From Arthrobacter sp. C9C5 (lineage in GTDB: Bacteria > Actinomycetota > Actinomycetes > Actinomycetales > Micrococcaceae): a DNA stretch of 64,000 nucleotides. Under the pieces are notes generated by a model, which was given only the letters and a program-made list of their open reading frames with translations, ran no database searches and was not told the origin of the DNA. Positions within the stretch are counted from its first letter, which is position 1; each line of letters starts with the position of its first letter. Location: contig NZ_JABFMX010000010.1 of NCBI RefSeq assembly GCF_013359735.1, positions 1 to 64,000 on the forward strand, written 5' to 3'. Both the position numbers and the translations under genes were made by a program. Positions 31,826 to 40,795 of this stretch are shown piece after piece.

Positions 31826-33115
31826 ATGTCTGAGCCCCGGGCCAGCGGCAGTATTGCCCTGGTGGACGTGAACTGCTTCTATGCCAGCGCCGAACGCGCG
31901 TTTGATCCCTCACTGGAGGGCCGGCCGGTGGTGGTGCTGTCCAACAACGACGGCTGCGCCGTCACCCGCTCGCCCGAGGCAAAGGCCCTGGGCATCCCGC
32001 TCGGCGAACCGTGGTTCAAACTCGCCGCGCGGGCCAGGGAGTGGGGGCTCGTGGCCAGATCCAGCAATTACGAGCTCTATGGGGACATCAGCGCGCGGGT
32101 GATGGAACTCCTGGGCCGGTACTCAGCCTGGCTGGAGGTCTACAGCATTGACGAGGCCTTCCTGGGCGTGCGCGGAAGCCCGGAAGAGCTGCTGCGGCTG
32201 GGGCAAGCCATGAAGACGGCGGTCCGGCGGAACGTCGGCGTTCCCGTGTGCGTCGGCATCGCCGCCACCAAGACCCTGGCGAAACTGGCCAACAAGTGGG
32301 CCAAACACAACCCGACGTTCGACGGCGTCTGCCACTGGGATTCCGTTCCCGCCGACCGGCAGGAACTGCTCATGGCCGGCCTGTCCGTGATTGAGCTCTG
32401 GGGCGTCTCCACGCGCCTGACCAAACGGCTGAACGGGCTGGGGATCCATACCGTGCTTGACCTGGCCAGGGCGGACCCGGTCCGGATCAGGGACCGTTTC
32501 TCGGTGGTGCTGATGCGCACGGTCCTGGAACTGCGGGGCACGCCCTGCATCCCGCTCGAAGAGGAACGCATCGGCCGCGACCAGCTGATCTTCAGCCGGT
32601 CCTTCGCCACTCCGATCAGCACACCGGCCGCGATGCGCCAGGTCCTCGGGATCTACGCGCAGCAGGCCAGCGCCCGGCTCGCCCGGCACGGCCTACAGGC
32701 CAAAGTCCTTACTGCTTTCGCCGCCACATCCCACTACAATCCCCGGGACAGCTCGCATCCCTCGGTGTGCGTTTCGCTGCCGATGCCCACCGCCGACCCG
32801 GTGCTGCTGGCCAGGGCGGCCTACGCCCTGCTCCCCCGGATCGACGACGGCGTCAAGTATGCGCGGGCCGGCGTCATGGTCACCGACCTGCGCCCGACAG
32901 CCAACCAGGCCCCGCTGGCCGTGTTCGAGAACGCGCATGAGGAGCGCGGCATCGGCCCGTTGCTGGAGGAAGTCAGCCGGAAGTACGGCCGGGGCTCCAT
33001 CGGTCTGGGCCACGCCGGAATCCGCGCCGGCCCCGACTGGACCATGAAGCGCGACATGCTCTCCCCGCGCTACACAACCCACTGGGACGAACTCCCCGTG
33101 GTCAAGGCCGCCTGA
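31826..33115 (+). CDS. umuC: UmuC-like Y-family DNA polymerase
   Basis: A 429-residue Y-family translesion polymerase. Catalytic blocks are [19 protein letters not shown] (first metal Asp), [20 protein letters not shown] and [10 protein letters not shown] (Asp-Glu of the second site). [20 protein letters not shown] and a helix-hairpin-helix region ([20 protein letters not shown]) follow. The C-terminal part looks complete. It performs error-prone bypass with UmuD'. ATG 31826 has AGG about 10 bp upstream; ATG 31817 is an alternative. It shares the SOS promoter with umuD. Confidence 0.92.
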   Translation: MSEPRASGSIALVDVNCFYASAERAFDPSLEGRPVVVLSNNDGCAVTRSPEAKALGIPLGEPWFKLAARAREWGLVARSSNYELYGDISARVMELLGRYSAWLEVYSIDEAFLGVRGSPEELLRLGQAMKTAVRRNVGVPVCVGIAATKTLAKLANKWAKHNPTFDGVCHWDSVPADRQELLMAGLSVIELWGVSTRLTKRLNGLGIHTVLDLARADPVRIRDRFSVVLMRTVLELRGTPCIPLEEERIGRDQLIFSRSFATPISTPAAMRQVLGIYAQQASARLARHGLQAKVLTAFAATSHYNPRDSSHPSVCVSLPMPTADPVLLARAAYALLPRIDDGVKYARAGVMVTDLRPTANQAPLAVFENAHEERGIGPLLEEVSRKYGRGSIGLGHAGIRAGPDWTMKRDMLSPRYTTHWDELPVVKAA

Positions 33116-33197
33116 CGGCGCCGGCACGAAGGCCGGACCGGAGCACGGGAGCACGCCATGCCGCCCGGACTCCCCCGCGGAGTGCCACCCTGATCGG

Positions 33198-34181
33198 TCA
33201 GGCCGTGGTCCGGACCCGCTGAAGGAAGGAATCAAGGATCCGTCCGGCGTTCTCACCGAGCCGGTCATCGACCGCCGGACTCTGCGGTCCCGCCACGTGC
33301 AGCCGGTCCCAAAGCAACAGGAGGGCCGCCAGCACTTCGGAGAGCCCCGTATCTGCCTCCGCACGCCGCCGCAGCAGCCTGAGGTGCGCCGCCTGCAGGG
33401 CCGGTCCCGGCAAGCAGGCCAGGTCGCGGCTGAAGAGTCGGCGGCAACGGTCATAGGCGGACAGGCCCTCGACCGGGAGACCCGCGAGTTCATATGCCGT
33501 CACCAGGCCCATCCAGGCCCGTTCATTCAGCGGCTCCAGCCGGACGGCCGACTGCGCCCATCGGATCCCGTCGTCGTGACGGCCCAGGAGCGTTGCCACC
33601 TCGGCGGCGGAGATCATGGCCGCCACGCGTTCGGCGGCGTGACGGGTACGGGCCTCGTCAGCCCAGTCGGCGACGAGTTCGAAGCCGAGGAGAGGCTCGG
33701 CGGAAAGTTCCAGCGCTTCGACCAGGAACCGATAGGCCCTGGCCGGCGCGGCAAGGTCCGCTGCGCTGAGCAGGCGGCGGAAGCGCGAGAGGTCCAGGTC
33801 CACGAGGCCGGGGTCGAGCACGTATCCGCTGTTGGCGGTCCGGAGCGGTCCCGTCTTGGTCTGTCCCGGCTGGATTGCCCGGCGGATGCCGCTGACATAG
33901 CTCTCCAGCGTGGCCACTGCCCCGTCGCTGGCACTTGGCCCCCAGAGGATTTCGATCAGCCGGGTCTTGGAGATCGGCGTGCCCAGGTTCAGCAGGAGAA
34001 TTTCCAGAATGTGCCGCGGCTTGCACCCGCCCAGATCCGCGGCCGTGAGTGCCACACCCTCACGTCGGACTTCCAGTGATCCAAAAAGTTGCACCGATAT
34101 GGCTGGTGCTGCTGCCGGCAAGTTGTGCATGATGTTCTCCGATTCCCCGGGCCCCGTTGCAATCGCGTTGGTCAAAGACAT
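33198..34181 (-). CDS. SARP/BTAD-type transcriptional regulator
   Basis: A 327-residue regulator. The N-terminal OmpR-like winged helix shows VQLFGSLEVRREGVALTAAD, ILEILLLNLGTPISKTRLIE and LESYVSGIRRAI. The bacterial transcriptional activator domain (BTAD, TPR-like) follows: LSRFRRLLSAADLAA, RVAAMISAAEVATLLGRHDD and ERAWMGLVTAYELAGLPVEG. There is no ATPase domain, so it is a small SARP rather than an AfsR. Targets are unknown. ATG 34181 has GGGAGG at ideal distance, and a strong hairpin sits directly upstream at 34192-34216. Confidence 0.85.
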   Translation of the reverse strand: MSLTNAIATGPGESENIMHNLPAAAPAISVQLFGSLEVRREGVALTAADLGGCKPRHILEILLLNLGTPISKTRLIEILWGPSASDGAVATLESYVSGIRRAIQPGQTKTGPLRTANSGYVLDPGLVDLDLSRFRRLLSAADLAAPARAYRFLVEALELSAEPLLGFELVADWADEARTRHAAERVAAMISAAEVATLLGRHDDGIRWAQSAVRLEPLNERAWMGLVTAYELAGLPVEGLSAYDRCRRLFSRDLACLPGPALQAAHLRLLRRRAEADTGLSEVLAALLLLWDRLHVAGPQSPAVDDRLGENAGRILDSFLQRVRTTA

Positions 34182-34191
34182 GCCGCCTCCC

Positions 34192-34216
34192 GGAGCCACC
34201 GTGACACGGTGGCTCC
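34192..34216 (-). promoter_or_regulatory. hairpin just upstream of the SARP ribosome binding site
   Basis: GGAGCCACCG and CGGTGGCTCC form a perfect 10-bp stem around a five-base loop, ending one or two bases before the GGGAGG of the regulator gene. It could be an operator or an mRNA structure that controls initiation. The gap 34217-34550 holds no convincing gene. Confidence 0.45.
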
Positions 34217-34550
34217 GAGGCAGCAAGCGTAGGAAACTACCCGATTTTCGGGATGCCAAGAGTCGGGTAGGGGCATCCGTGCGTCGAGTACGCACCACCG
34301 AGGAAATACACGTAGCCGGCATCCTGGCCGAGTAGCTCCCGGGGGAAGCAGGGCTCCGCCAAGTAGCCCTGCAACCTCACCCGGGTCTTTCGCACCGGGC
34401 CACCGTTCGGTTCACGGGCCCCTTCGGGGCGCCCGGGATTTTCGGCTGAAGACCCCGCCGGCGCACCGGCGCCATGTGCCCGTAACGGGAGCAGAATTGA
34501 AGCAGGCAACTTCACTTCCCCAGCCGCGTCAAGGTCTAAGAGGGTGCGCC

Positions 34551-34991
34551 ATGAACACCGGGAATGCTCGCGTCACGCTGCTGCTGGCAGCGGTCCTGCT
34601 GGGTGCCGCGGGATGCGCCCCGGGAGGCGGGACCACGGCTCCGGCGAGCGCATCCGCGACGGAGGGCATGCAGATGGGCTCCGGAGCCTCCGGCGGGCCG
34701 CCCGGCAGTTCGGCGACGGCGACGTCGACGGCGACGAGTTCGACGGCGACGATCACCGTGCGCGACTTTGCGTACGGCACGCCGCTGGTGGTCGCCGCCG
34801 GGGCGCAAGTCACCGTGACGAACATGGACAGCGCCGAGCACACCGTCACCGCGGACGACGGCTCCGCGTTCGACGTCGACGTCAAGGGCAGCGGCGGCAC
34901 CGCCACCTTCACCGCGCCGTCAAAGCCGGGAACGTACGCCTATCACTGCACCTTCCACCCCGGCATGCACGGAACGCTGACGGTCAAGTGA
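34551..34991 (+). CDS. cupredoxin/plastocyanin-like lipoprotein
   Basis: A 146-residue exported copper protein. The signal peptide with lipobox is ARVTLLLAAVLLGAAGC, followed by a Ser/Thr/Ala-rich linker and a single cupredoxin domain: ITVRDFAYGTPLVVAAGAQ and MDSAEHTVTADDG (His ligand), then YAYHCTFHPGMHGTLTVK (Cys, His and Met ligands). This is an amicyanin/plastocyanin-like type 1 copper site, probably for electron transfer outside the membrane. GAGGG stands before ATG 34551. The next membrane-protein gene is translationally coupled. Confidence 0.9.
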   Translation: MNTGNARVTLLLAAVLLGAAGCAPGGGTTAPASASATEGMQMGSGASGGPPGSSATATSTATSSTATITVRDFAYGTPLVVAAGAQVTVTNMDSAEHTVTADDGSAFDVDVKGSGGTATFTAPSKPGTYAYHCTFHPGMHGTLTVK

Positions 34992-35452
34992 ACGTCCCGG
35001 TCCGCAGTGGCGCACGGGGACGTAGCCTGGCCCTGCGGTCGCTGACGGCTGTGGCCCTGCTGATCGACGCCGGGGTCCACCTCCATCTTGCTCCCGGCTA
35101 CCAGGCCGGGTCCCCGCAGGGTATCGGCCAGGGGACCCTCTTCCTGCTCGAATCCGCGGCGGCGGCGCTCGCCGCGCTGGCCGTGTTAGTGCGCGGCAGC
35201 AGGACCGCCTACGCTTTCGCCTTGCTCGTGGCGTTGAGCGCCTTCGCGGCCGTCGTCTTCTACCGCTACGTGGACCTGCCCGCGTTCGGCCCGTTTCCGG
35301 CCATGTACGAACCCGTCTGGTACTTCGAGAAGACGGTCAGCGCCATTGCGGAGGGTGCCGGAGTTGTGCTGGCCGGCATCGGCCTGGCTTGGACCCGGCG
35401 CGCCGGGCAACGCTCGCCGGCCGGCCCGGCGGTCGGCCGCCGCCCTGCCTGA
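34988..35452 (+). CDS. four-helix membrane protein coupled to the cupredoxin
   Basis: A 154-residue integral membrane protein starting at GTG in a GTGA overlap with the cupredoxin gene. About four helices are visible (SLTAVALLIDAGVHLHLAPG, FLLESAAAALAALAVLV, AYAFALLVALSAFAAVVFY, AIAEGAGVVLAGIGLAW). Histidines in GVHLHLAP and conserved-looking Tyr and Pro residues near YRYVDLPAFGPFPAMYEP may bind a ligand or metal. I do not recognise the family. The tight coupling suggests a joint function with the copper protein at the membrane. Confidence 0.75.
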   Translation: MNVPVRSGARGRSLALRSLTAVALLIDAGVHLHLAPGYQAGSPQGIGQGTLFLLESAAAALAALAVLVRGSRTAYAFALLVALSAFAAVVFYRYVDLPAFGPFPAMYEPVWYFEKTVSAIAEGAGVVLAGIGLAWTRRAGQRSPAGPAVGRRPA

Positions 35453-35501
35453 CCCCGAACTGCAGAGTGCGTTGTTGGCATGGGGGCGAGGTGACCCCGC
35501 C

Positions 35502-36524
35502 CTAGTCCTTGCTCCGGGCCCGGCTGGGCTGCACCCGCGGCGGTTCGCCGGGCATTTTCGGGAAGTCCGGCGGGAAGGGAAGTTCGCCGAGGCCCGCGGC
35601 CAGGTCCCGTTCCCACCACCCGAGCAGGGCCTCGATGGAGCCGGGGCGCGAATGCATGTCTGCCCAGGGATCCCCGGTGGCCTTGAGCCGGCCGGGAACG
35701 GTGGCGACGGTGAAGTCCTTGGGGTCCGCGCCGTCCAGCTCATCCCACTCCAGCGGGCAGGATACGGTGGCGGCGGGCAGCGCGCGCGGGCTGTAGGCCC
35801 CGGCCATCGTGCGGTCACGGTTGGCCTGGTTGAAGTCGACGAACACCCGCGTGCCGCGCTCCTCCTTCCACCACGCGGTGGTGACCTGCTCCGGCATCCG
35901 GCGCTCAAGTTCGCGCGCGGCCGCGATGACGGCGTGCCGCACCTCGAGGAACTCATGCGCGGGCTCGATCGGTGCGAAGACGTGGAGCCCGCGGTTGCCG
36001 GAAGTCTTGATGAAGGCTGTCAGCCCCGCTTCGGCCAGCACCTTGCGCAGCTCCTGGGCCGCCGGCACAGCGTCGCGGAAGCTGGTGCCCGGCTGCGGGT
36101 CAAGGTCGATCCGCAGCTGGTCCGGGTTGTCCGGGTTCGCAGCCCGCGAGGCCCACGGGTGGAAGACCACCGTGTTCATCTGCACCGCCCACACCGCGGC
36201 GGCTATCTCGTCGATTACCAGCTGGGGATGCGACCGGCCGCTCGGATAGACCACGTCCACGGCCCGCACGAAGTCCGGGGCACCCTTGGGCGGGTTCTTC
36301 GAGAAGAACTGCTCGCCGTCGACATCGCCGGAGAACCGCTGCAGCGTGATGGGGCGGCCGCCGTTGGCGGCCAGGAAGGCGTCCCCGACGGCGACCATGT
36401 AGTGGGCCAGGTCCAGCTTGCTCAGGCCCGCTTCGGGCCACAGCAGCCTGCCGGGACTGGAGATCCTGACTTCCCTGCTGCCGTCGGGTCCCGCAACGGA
36501 GACCGTGGTTTCTTCCCGCGCCAT
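35502..36524 (-). CDS. ligD: stand-alone LigD-type polymerase (AEP) domain protein
   Basis: A 340-residue protein equal to the LigD polymerase domain. It shows LLWPEAGLSKLDLAHYMVAV, NPDQLRIDLDPQPGTSF (catalytic Asp-x-Asp), AFIKTSGNRGLHVFAPIEP (SGGxH-type) and TVSCPLEWDEL. In complete LigD this domain fills gaps during Ku-dependent end joining. No nuclease or ligase domain and no ku gene are in the window, so it is a split or partial LigD system, as seen in several actinobacteria. ATG 36524 is assumed; no strong ribosome binding site is visible. Confidence 0.85.
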   Translation of the reverse strand: MAREETTVSVAGPDGSREVRISSPGRLLWPEAGLSKLDLAHYMVAVGDAFLAANGGRPITLQRFSGDVDGEQFFSKNPPKGAPDFVRAVDVVYPSGRSHPQLVIDEIAAAVWAVQMNTVVFHPWASRAANPDNPDQLRIDLDPQPGTSFRDAVPAAQELRKVLAEAGLTAFIKTSGNRGLHVFAPIEPAHEFLEVRHAVIAAARELERRMPEQVTTAWWKEERGTRVFVDFNQANRDRTMAGAYSPRALPAATVSCPLEWDELDGADPKDFTVATVPGRLKATGDPWADMHSRPGSIEALLGWWERDLAAGLGELPFPPDFPKMPGEPPRVQPSRARSKD

Positions 36525-36570
36525 GAGGATCAAGCTACCCCGGGGCGCTGTCCGAGGAAAGGAGGCAGCG

Positions 36571-39022
36571 TCAGGGCCGGCGGACGGTCTTGTAGATTTC
36601 GAACCAGACCACTCCGGCGGCTCCGGCCACGAGCGCCAGCAGCCAGTCCCCCGGCGCCAGCGGCCCCAGGTCGAAGGCGCCGCGCAGCCCCGGGACGCTC
36701 AGCAGCACCACCAGGAACAGGGCCGCACCGCCGACCACCCATTTCAACGTCCGGTTCCGGCGCTCGCGGAACGTCCGCCTTCCCGCTGCTGATGCTCCAG
36801 AGGTAGACGCCGACGACGGCCGCCAGCACGGCGAGCCCCTGGCAGGCGGCGATGACCAGGACCCGGCGGCCGAAGATGCCCTGGCCGGCCTTGCGCGGCG
36901 GCTGGTCCATGATCGCCGGGTCGATCTCCTCGGCTTCGAAGACCACGGAGCACGCCGGGTCGATGATGAGTTCCAGGAACGCGATCTGGACCGGCAGCAG
37001 CACCAGCGGCCACTCGCTGACGAAGACCGGCAGCAGGGACATGCCGACGATCGGGACGTGGACGGCGATGGTGTACGCCAGGGCCTTGCGCAGGTTGTCG
37101 AAGATGCCGCGGCCCTGGCGGATGCCGCCCGCGATGGAACTGAAATCGTCGTCGGTGATGACCAGGTCGGCGGATTCGCGGGCCACATCGGTGCCGCGCG
37201 CGCCCATCGCGATACCAATGTCCGCCGCGCGCAGGGCCGGAGCGTCGTTGACGCCGTCGCCAGTCATGCCGACGACCTCGCCGTTGACCTTGAGGGCGCG
37301 GATCAGCCGGAGTTTCTGCTCCGGCACCATCCGTGCGAACACGCTGACGGTCCGGATGCGCCGGGCCAGCTCATCGTCGGCGATGGCCTCAAGCTGGGGG
37401 CCCGTGATGACGCCCGCGCCGTGGTCCAGGCCGATCTCGCGGGCGATCGCCAAAGCCGTTCCGGGATAGTCCCCCGTGATCATCACGGTCCGGACCCCCG
37501 CCCGCGCGCAGGCCGCGACGGCGTCGGCCGCGCCGGGCCGCAACGGGTCGTGCAGGCCCACGAGGCCGAGGTACTCGAAGTCGAAATCGCGCTGGAATTC
37601 CGGCAGGCTCCCGGCCCGGTCGAACTCGGCGCGCGCCACGGCGAGGACCCGTTGGCCGCCGGCGGTGGCTGCCTCCACTTCGGCGGTCAGGACCGCGAGC
37701 TGGGCCGGGTTCAGGCGGCACAGCCTGGCAATCGCTTCCGGGGCGCCCTTGGCGGCCACGACGTAGCGGCTTCCGTCGGGGGCGCGCCAGACGTGCGAGA
37801 GGGCCAGCAGGCTTTCGGAGAGCGGGTACTCCCTCACCAGTTCCCAGTCGGCGTGCAGGTGCTCGGTGTCGCCGAGGTACTTCGCGCCCACCGCTTTGAA
37901 CGCCTTGTCCATCGGATCGAAGGGATCCACCGGGGAGGCGAGCACGCCAAACTCCGCGATCGTGTGGAAGGCCTCCGGCAGCGGCCGGTCGTCGACGGTG
38001 AAGCTCCGGGCGCCGACCACCAGTCGGCGCACGGTCATGCTGTTCAGGGTCAGGGTGCCGGTCTTGTCCACACAGATGACGGTCGCCGCACCCAGGGCTT
38101 CGATCACCGGCGAGCGCCGGGTCAGCACGTGCTTTTGCGACATCCGCCACGCACCGAGGGCCAGGAACACGGTCAGCACCACCGGGAACTCCTCGGGCAG
38201 CATCGCCATCGCGGTCGCGATGCCGGCCAGCAGTCCCTCCAGCCAGTTCCCCCGGGTCAGCCCGTACACCACCACGACGACGGCGGCGGCCGCCAGGCCG
38301 AACACGGCCACGTACCGGACCAGCCGGTCAATCTCCCGTTGCAGCGGGGTCGGTTCCTGTTCGATGGAGCGCAGGGCCGAGCCGATCCGGCCCAGTTCCG
38401 TGCCCGCCCCCGTCGCCTTGACCAGCGCCAGACCGTGGCCCTTCACCACCAGGGTGCCGGAGAAGATCCAGGGCGTCGCGTCCCCGCCCGGCCGGCCCAT
38501 CGCCTCCGCCGCGGCAAGGGCCGCGTCCGGTACCTTGCGGACCGGGACCGACTCCCCGGTCAGGGCGGATTCGTCCGCCGCGAAGTTACGGGCCTCCAGC
38601 AGCACCGCGTCGGCCGGCACCCGGTCCCCTTCGGCGAGCACGGCGAGGTCCCCGCGCACCACCTCGCGCCCGGGGATGCGAATCTGGTCCCCGTCGCGGA
38701 CCACGAGCGCGCGCGGGGAGGACAGGTCCCGGAGGGCTGCGAGGGCGTTCTCGGTCTTGCGCTCCTGGTAGATGGAAATGCCGATCACCACGACGACGAA
38801 GGACATCAGCAGCACGCCGTCAAGCAGTTCGGCCAGCAGGAAGTTCACGGTCCCGGCGACCAGCAGCAGGAGCAGCATGGGTTGGCGGATCACGGCCCAG
38901 CTCTGCTGCAGGAGGTTGCGCGGCTTCGCCGTCGGAAGCTCGTTCGGCCCCTCGGCCGCCAGCCGCCGGGCTGCCTCCGCCGCGGAGAGCCCCTCCGCGA
39001 CGGCGGCGGGTGCCGGCTTCAT
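36571..39022 (-). pseudogene. P-type cation-transporting ATPase with frameshifted, shortened C-terminus
   Basis: A P2-type ATPase of about 800 residues starting MKPAPAAVAEGLSAAEAARR. It has the actuator motif DESALTGESVPV and the phosphorylation site CVDKTGTLTLN. It also has KGAPEAIARLC for nucleotide binding and the hinge MTGDGVNDAPALRAADIGIA. Membrane segments are seen at both ends. After VYLWSISSGK near 36795 the frame changes: the natural tail (TFRERRNRTLKWVVGGAALF to WFEIYKTVRRP, ending at 36571) is in another frame. About 30-40 residues that normally form a membrane segment between the two parts seem missing. As written, the first frame continues to 36530 with a nonsense tail. It may be a decayed gene or an assembly error. 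The start overlaps the CFA synthase stop. Confidence 0.75.
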
Positions 39023-40305
39023 CAGAGCCAGGCGGTCCGGCGCAGCGGGGGTTCGGCGCCGCCGGCGCGCTGCACCAGGACCTGGTTCACCCCGGTGGTT
39101 CCGGCCTCGAATCCCAGCGCACTGGCGGCCATGTAGAGCCGCCAGACCCGGGCCCGGCCCGGGCTGCTGGCCCGCACGGCCTCGTCCCAGTGGCGTTCCA
39201 GGTTCTGCACCCACGCCCGCAGGGTCAGCGCGTAGTGCTGGCGCAGCGCCTCGACGTCGAGCACTTCCAGGCCGCCGCCCTCCAGGGCTCCGATCATCTC
39301 CGCCAGGCTGAGCATCTCCCCGTCCGGGAAGACGTAGCGCGGGATGAAGGAATTCGGATCCGGGTCGGTCGGTCCGGCATTCCAGGAAATGGCGTGGTTC
39401 AACAGCCGGCCGCCGGGACGCAGCAGCCCGTACAGCCGGGAGACGTAGAGGCCCATCTGTTCGCGGCCCACATGCTCGGACATGCCGATGGAGCTGATCG
39501 CGTCGAAGGGGCCGTCCGCCACATCGCGGTAGTCCTGGATCCGGATGTCCACCCGGTCCGTCAGCCCCGCTTCCGCCACCCGCTTCCGCGCCAGCTCCGC
39601 CTGCTCGGCGGACAGGGTGACCCCGACGACGTCGGCCCCGTAGCGTTCGGCGGCGTGGATGGCGAAGCTGCCCCAGCCGCAGCCAACATCCAGCACCCGC
39701 ATGCCGGGGCGGAGCCCGAGCTTGCGGCAGACCAGGTCAAGTTTCGCTTCCTGCGCCGCGTCCAGGCCCGTCCCGGGGGTGTCCCAGACCGCGCAGGAGT
39801 AAACCAGGGACGGGCCGAGCACGAGGGCGTAGAAGCTGTTGCCGACGTCGTAGTGGTGCGAGATGGCGGCGGCGTCGCGCTTCCGGGAGTGCCGCCGGCC
39901 CTTGCGCGCCACGCGGGCCTCCTCGGGGGGCGGAGCGGGGTTGGGCCCCAGCGCGCCGAGCCGCACCGCCGCCGCGGCCAGGATCCCCAGTTCCCGGACG
40001 GTGGGCCGCCGGAACGGCCCGGGCTCGGCGAACTTGCCTGCCGAACTGAGCGCGGCGAAACTGGCAAAAATGTCACCGGGTGCCTCAATCTCGCCGGCGA
40101 CGTAGGCCCGGCTCAGGCCGAGCTGGCCGGGCGAGAAGAGGATCCGCCGCAGCGCCCGGCGTGAGTGGAACACCAGCAGCGGGGCGCCCTCCGGTCCGGC
40201 TTCCGAGCCGTCCCAGGCGCGCAGCCGGAGCGGGATGTCCTGGGTACCGAGCACAATGGCCAGCGCTGCGGCCAGCCGCGACGCGGCTCCAGCAGTGGTC
40301 GACAT
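39022..40305 (-). CDS. cyclopropane-fatty-acyl-phospholipid synthase family methyltransferase
   Basis: A 427-residue SAM-dependent enzyme. The N-terminal CFA-type domain shows LVFHSRRALRRILFSPGQLG and LSRAYVAGEIE. HHYDVGNSFYALVLGPSLVY and SCAVWD mark the substrate site. VLDVGCGWGSFAIHAAERYG (SAM motif I) is followed by SIGMSEHVGREQ and RLYMAASALGFEAG near the end. It adds a methylene group across double bonds of membrane phospholipid acyl chains, or makes methyl-branched acids as some actinobacterial homologues do. It starts at ATG 40305. The P-type ATPase gene begins at the stop codon of this gene (TGATG). Confidence 0.9.
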   Translation of the reverse strand: MSTTAGAASRLAAALAIVLGTQDIPLRLRAWDGSEAGPEGAPLLVFHSRRALRRILFSPGQLGLSRAYVAGEIEAPGDIFASFAALSSAGKFAEPGPFRRPTVRELGILAAAAVRLGALGPNPAPPPEEARVARKGRRHSRKRDAAAISHHYDVGNSFYALVLGPSLVYSCAVWDTPGTGLDAAQEAKLDLVCRKLGLRPGMRVLDVGCGWGSFAIHAAERYGADVVGVTLSAEQAELARKRVAEAGLTDRVDIRIQDYRDVADGPFDAISSIGMSEHVGREQMGLYVSRLYGLLRPGGRLLNHAISWNAGPTDPDPNSFIPRYVFPDGEMLSLAEMIGALEGGGLEVLDVEALRQHYALTLRAWVQNLERHWDEAVRASSPGRARVWRLYMAASALGFEAGTTGVNQVLVQRAGGAEPPLRRTAWL

Positions 40306-40459
40306 GGTTCTTTCCTCTCAGCCGGTGGCTTGCCCCAGCCCCAATCTATTGGCAACCGGGACGCCGGAACAGGGGCCGGACGTCCCGGAAACGCGCGCTT
40401 CGGCAACGGTCGGCGGGCCGCTCTGGTGCTCGCCGCAGCCGGTGATTAGGGTGGCTGAC

Positions 40460-40795
40460 ATGGCTGAGGCATTTTCGTCCCTCGTGGACGCGTTCAAGAA
40501 CGTGGGGGTGTCCCGCGCGTACGGCGCTCCCGTGCAGCTCGACGGCGAGGAACTCATCCCCGTGGCGCTGGTGTCGTTCGGGTTCGGCGGCGGGAGCGCC
40601 CCGGCCTCCGAGGACGCCCCGGCGGGGTCCGGCGGCGGGGGCGGCGGCTTCGTCCTGCCCCTTGGCGTCTATGCCCGCAGCCGGGGTGGCTGCGTCGTGT
40701 TCCGGCCCAACCCGGTCGCGGTGCTGCTCGGCCTGGCCCCGGTGGTCTGCGCTGTTGGTCTAACGCTGCGGGGACTCCTGCATGGCCGCCGCTGA
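40460..40795 (+). CDS. GerW/YtfJ-like protein
   Basis: A 111-residue protein with the GerW (YtfJ) pattern: SSLVDAFKNVGVSRAYGAPV, then GEELIPVALVSFGFGGGS and GGGFVLPLGVYARSRGGCVV, ending in a hydrophobic helix (VLLGLAPVVCAVGLTLRGLL). The family was named from Bacillus spore germination but is widespread in non-sporulating actinobacteria with unknown role. The ATG at 40460 is preceded by AGGGTGG. The end overlaps the hydrolase gene by 14 bp, beginning a three-gene rightward operon. Confidence 0.75.
   Translation: MAEAFSSLVDAFKNVGVSRAYGAPVQLDGEELIPVALVSFGFGGGSAPASEDAPAGSGGGGGGFVLPLGVYARSRGGCVVFRPNPVAVLLGLAPVVCAVGLTLRGLLHGRR

Noticed and set aside
34237..34515. 92-codon minus frame between the SARP and cupredoxin genes
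   Set aside because: No motif or ribosome binding site; composition is that of non-coding GC-rich DNA.
37058..39136. 692-codon plus-strand frame opposite the P-type ATPase
   Set aside because: Composition rich in Gly, Arg, Gln and His, typical of an antisense frame; all ATPase motifs are on the minus strand.
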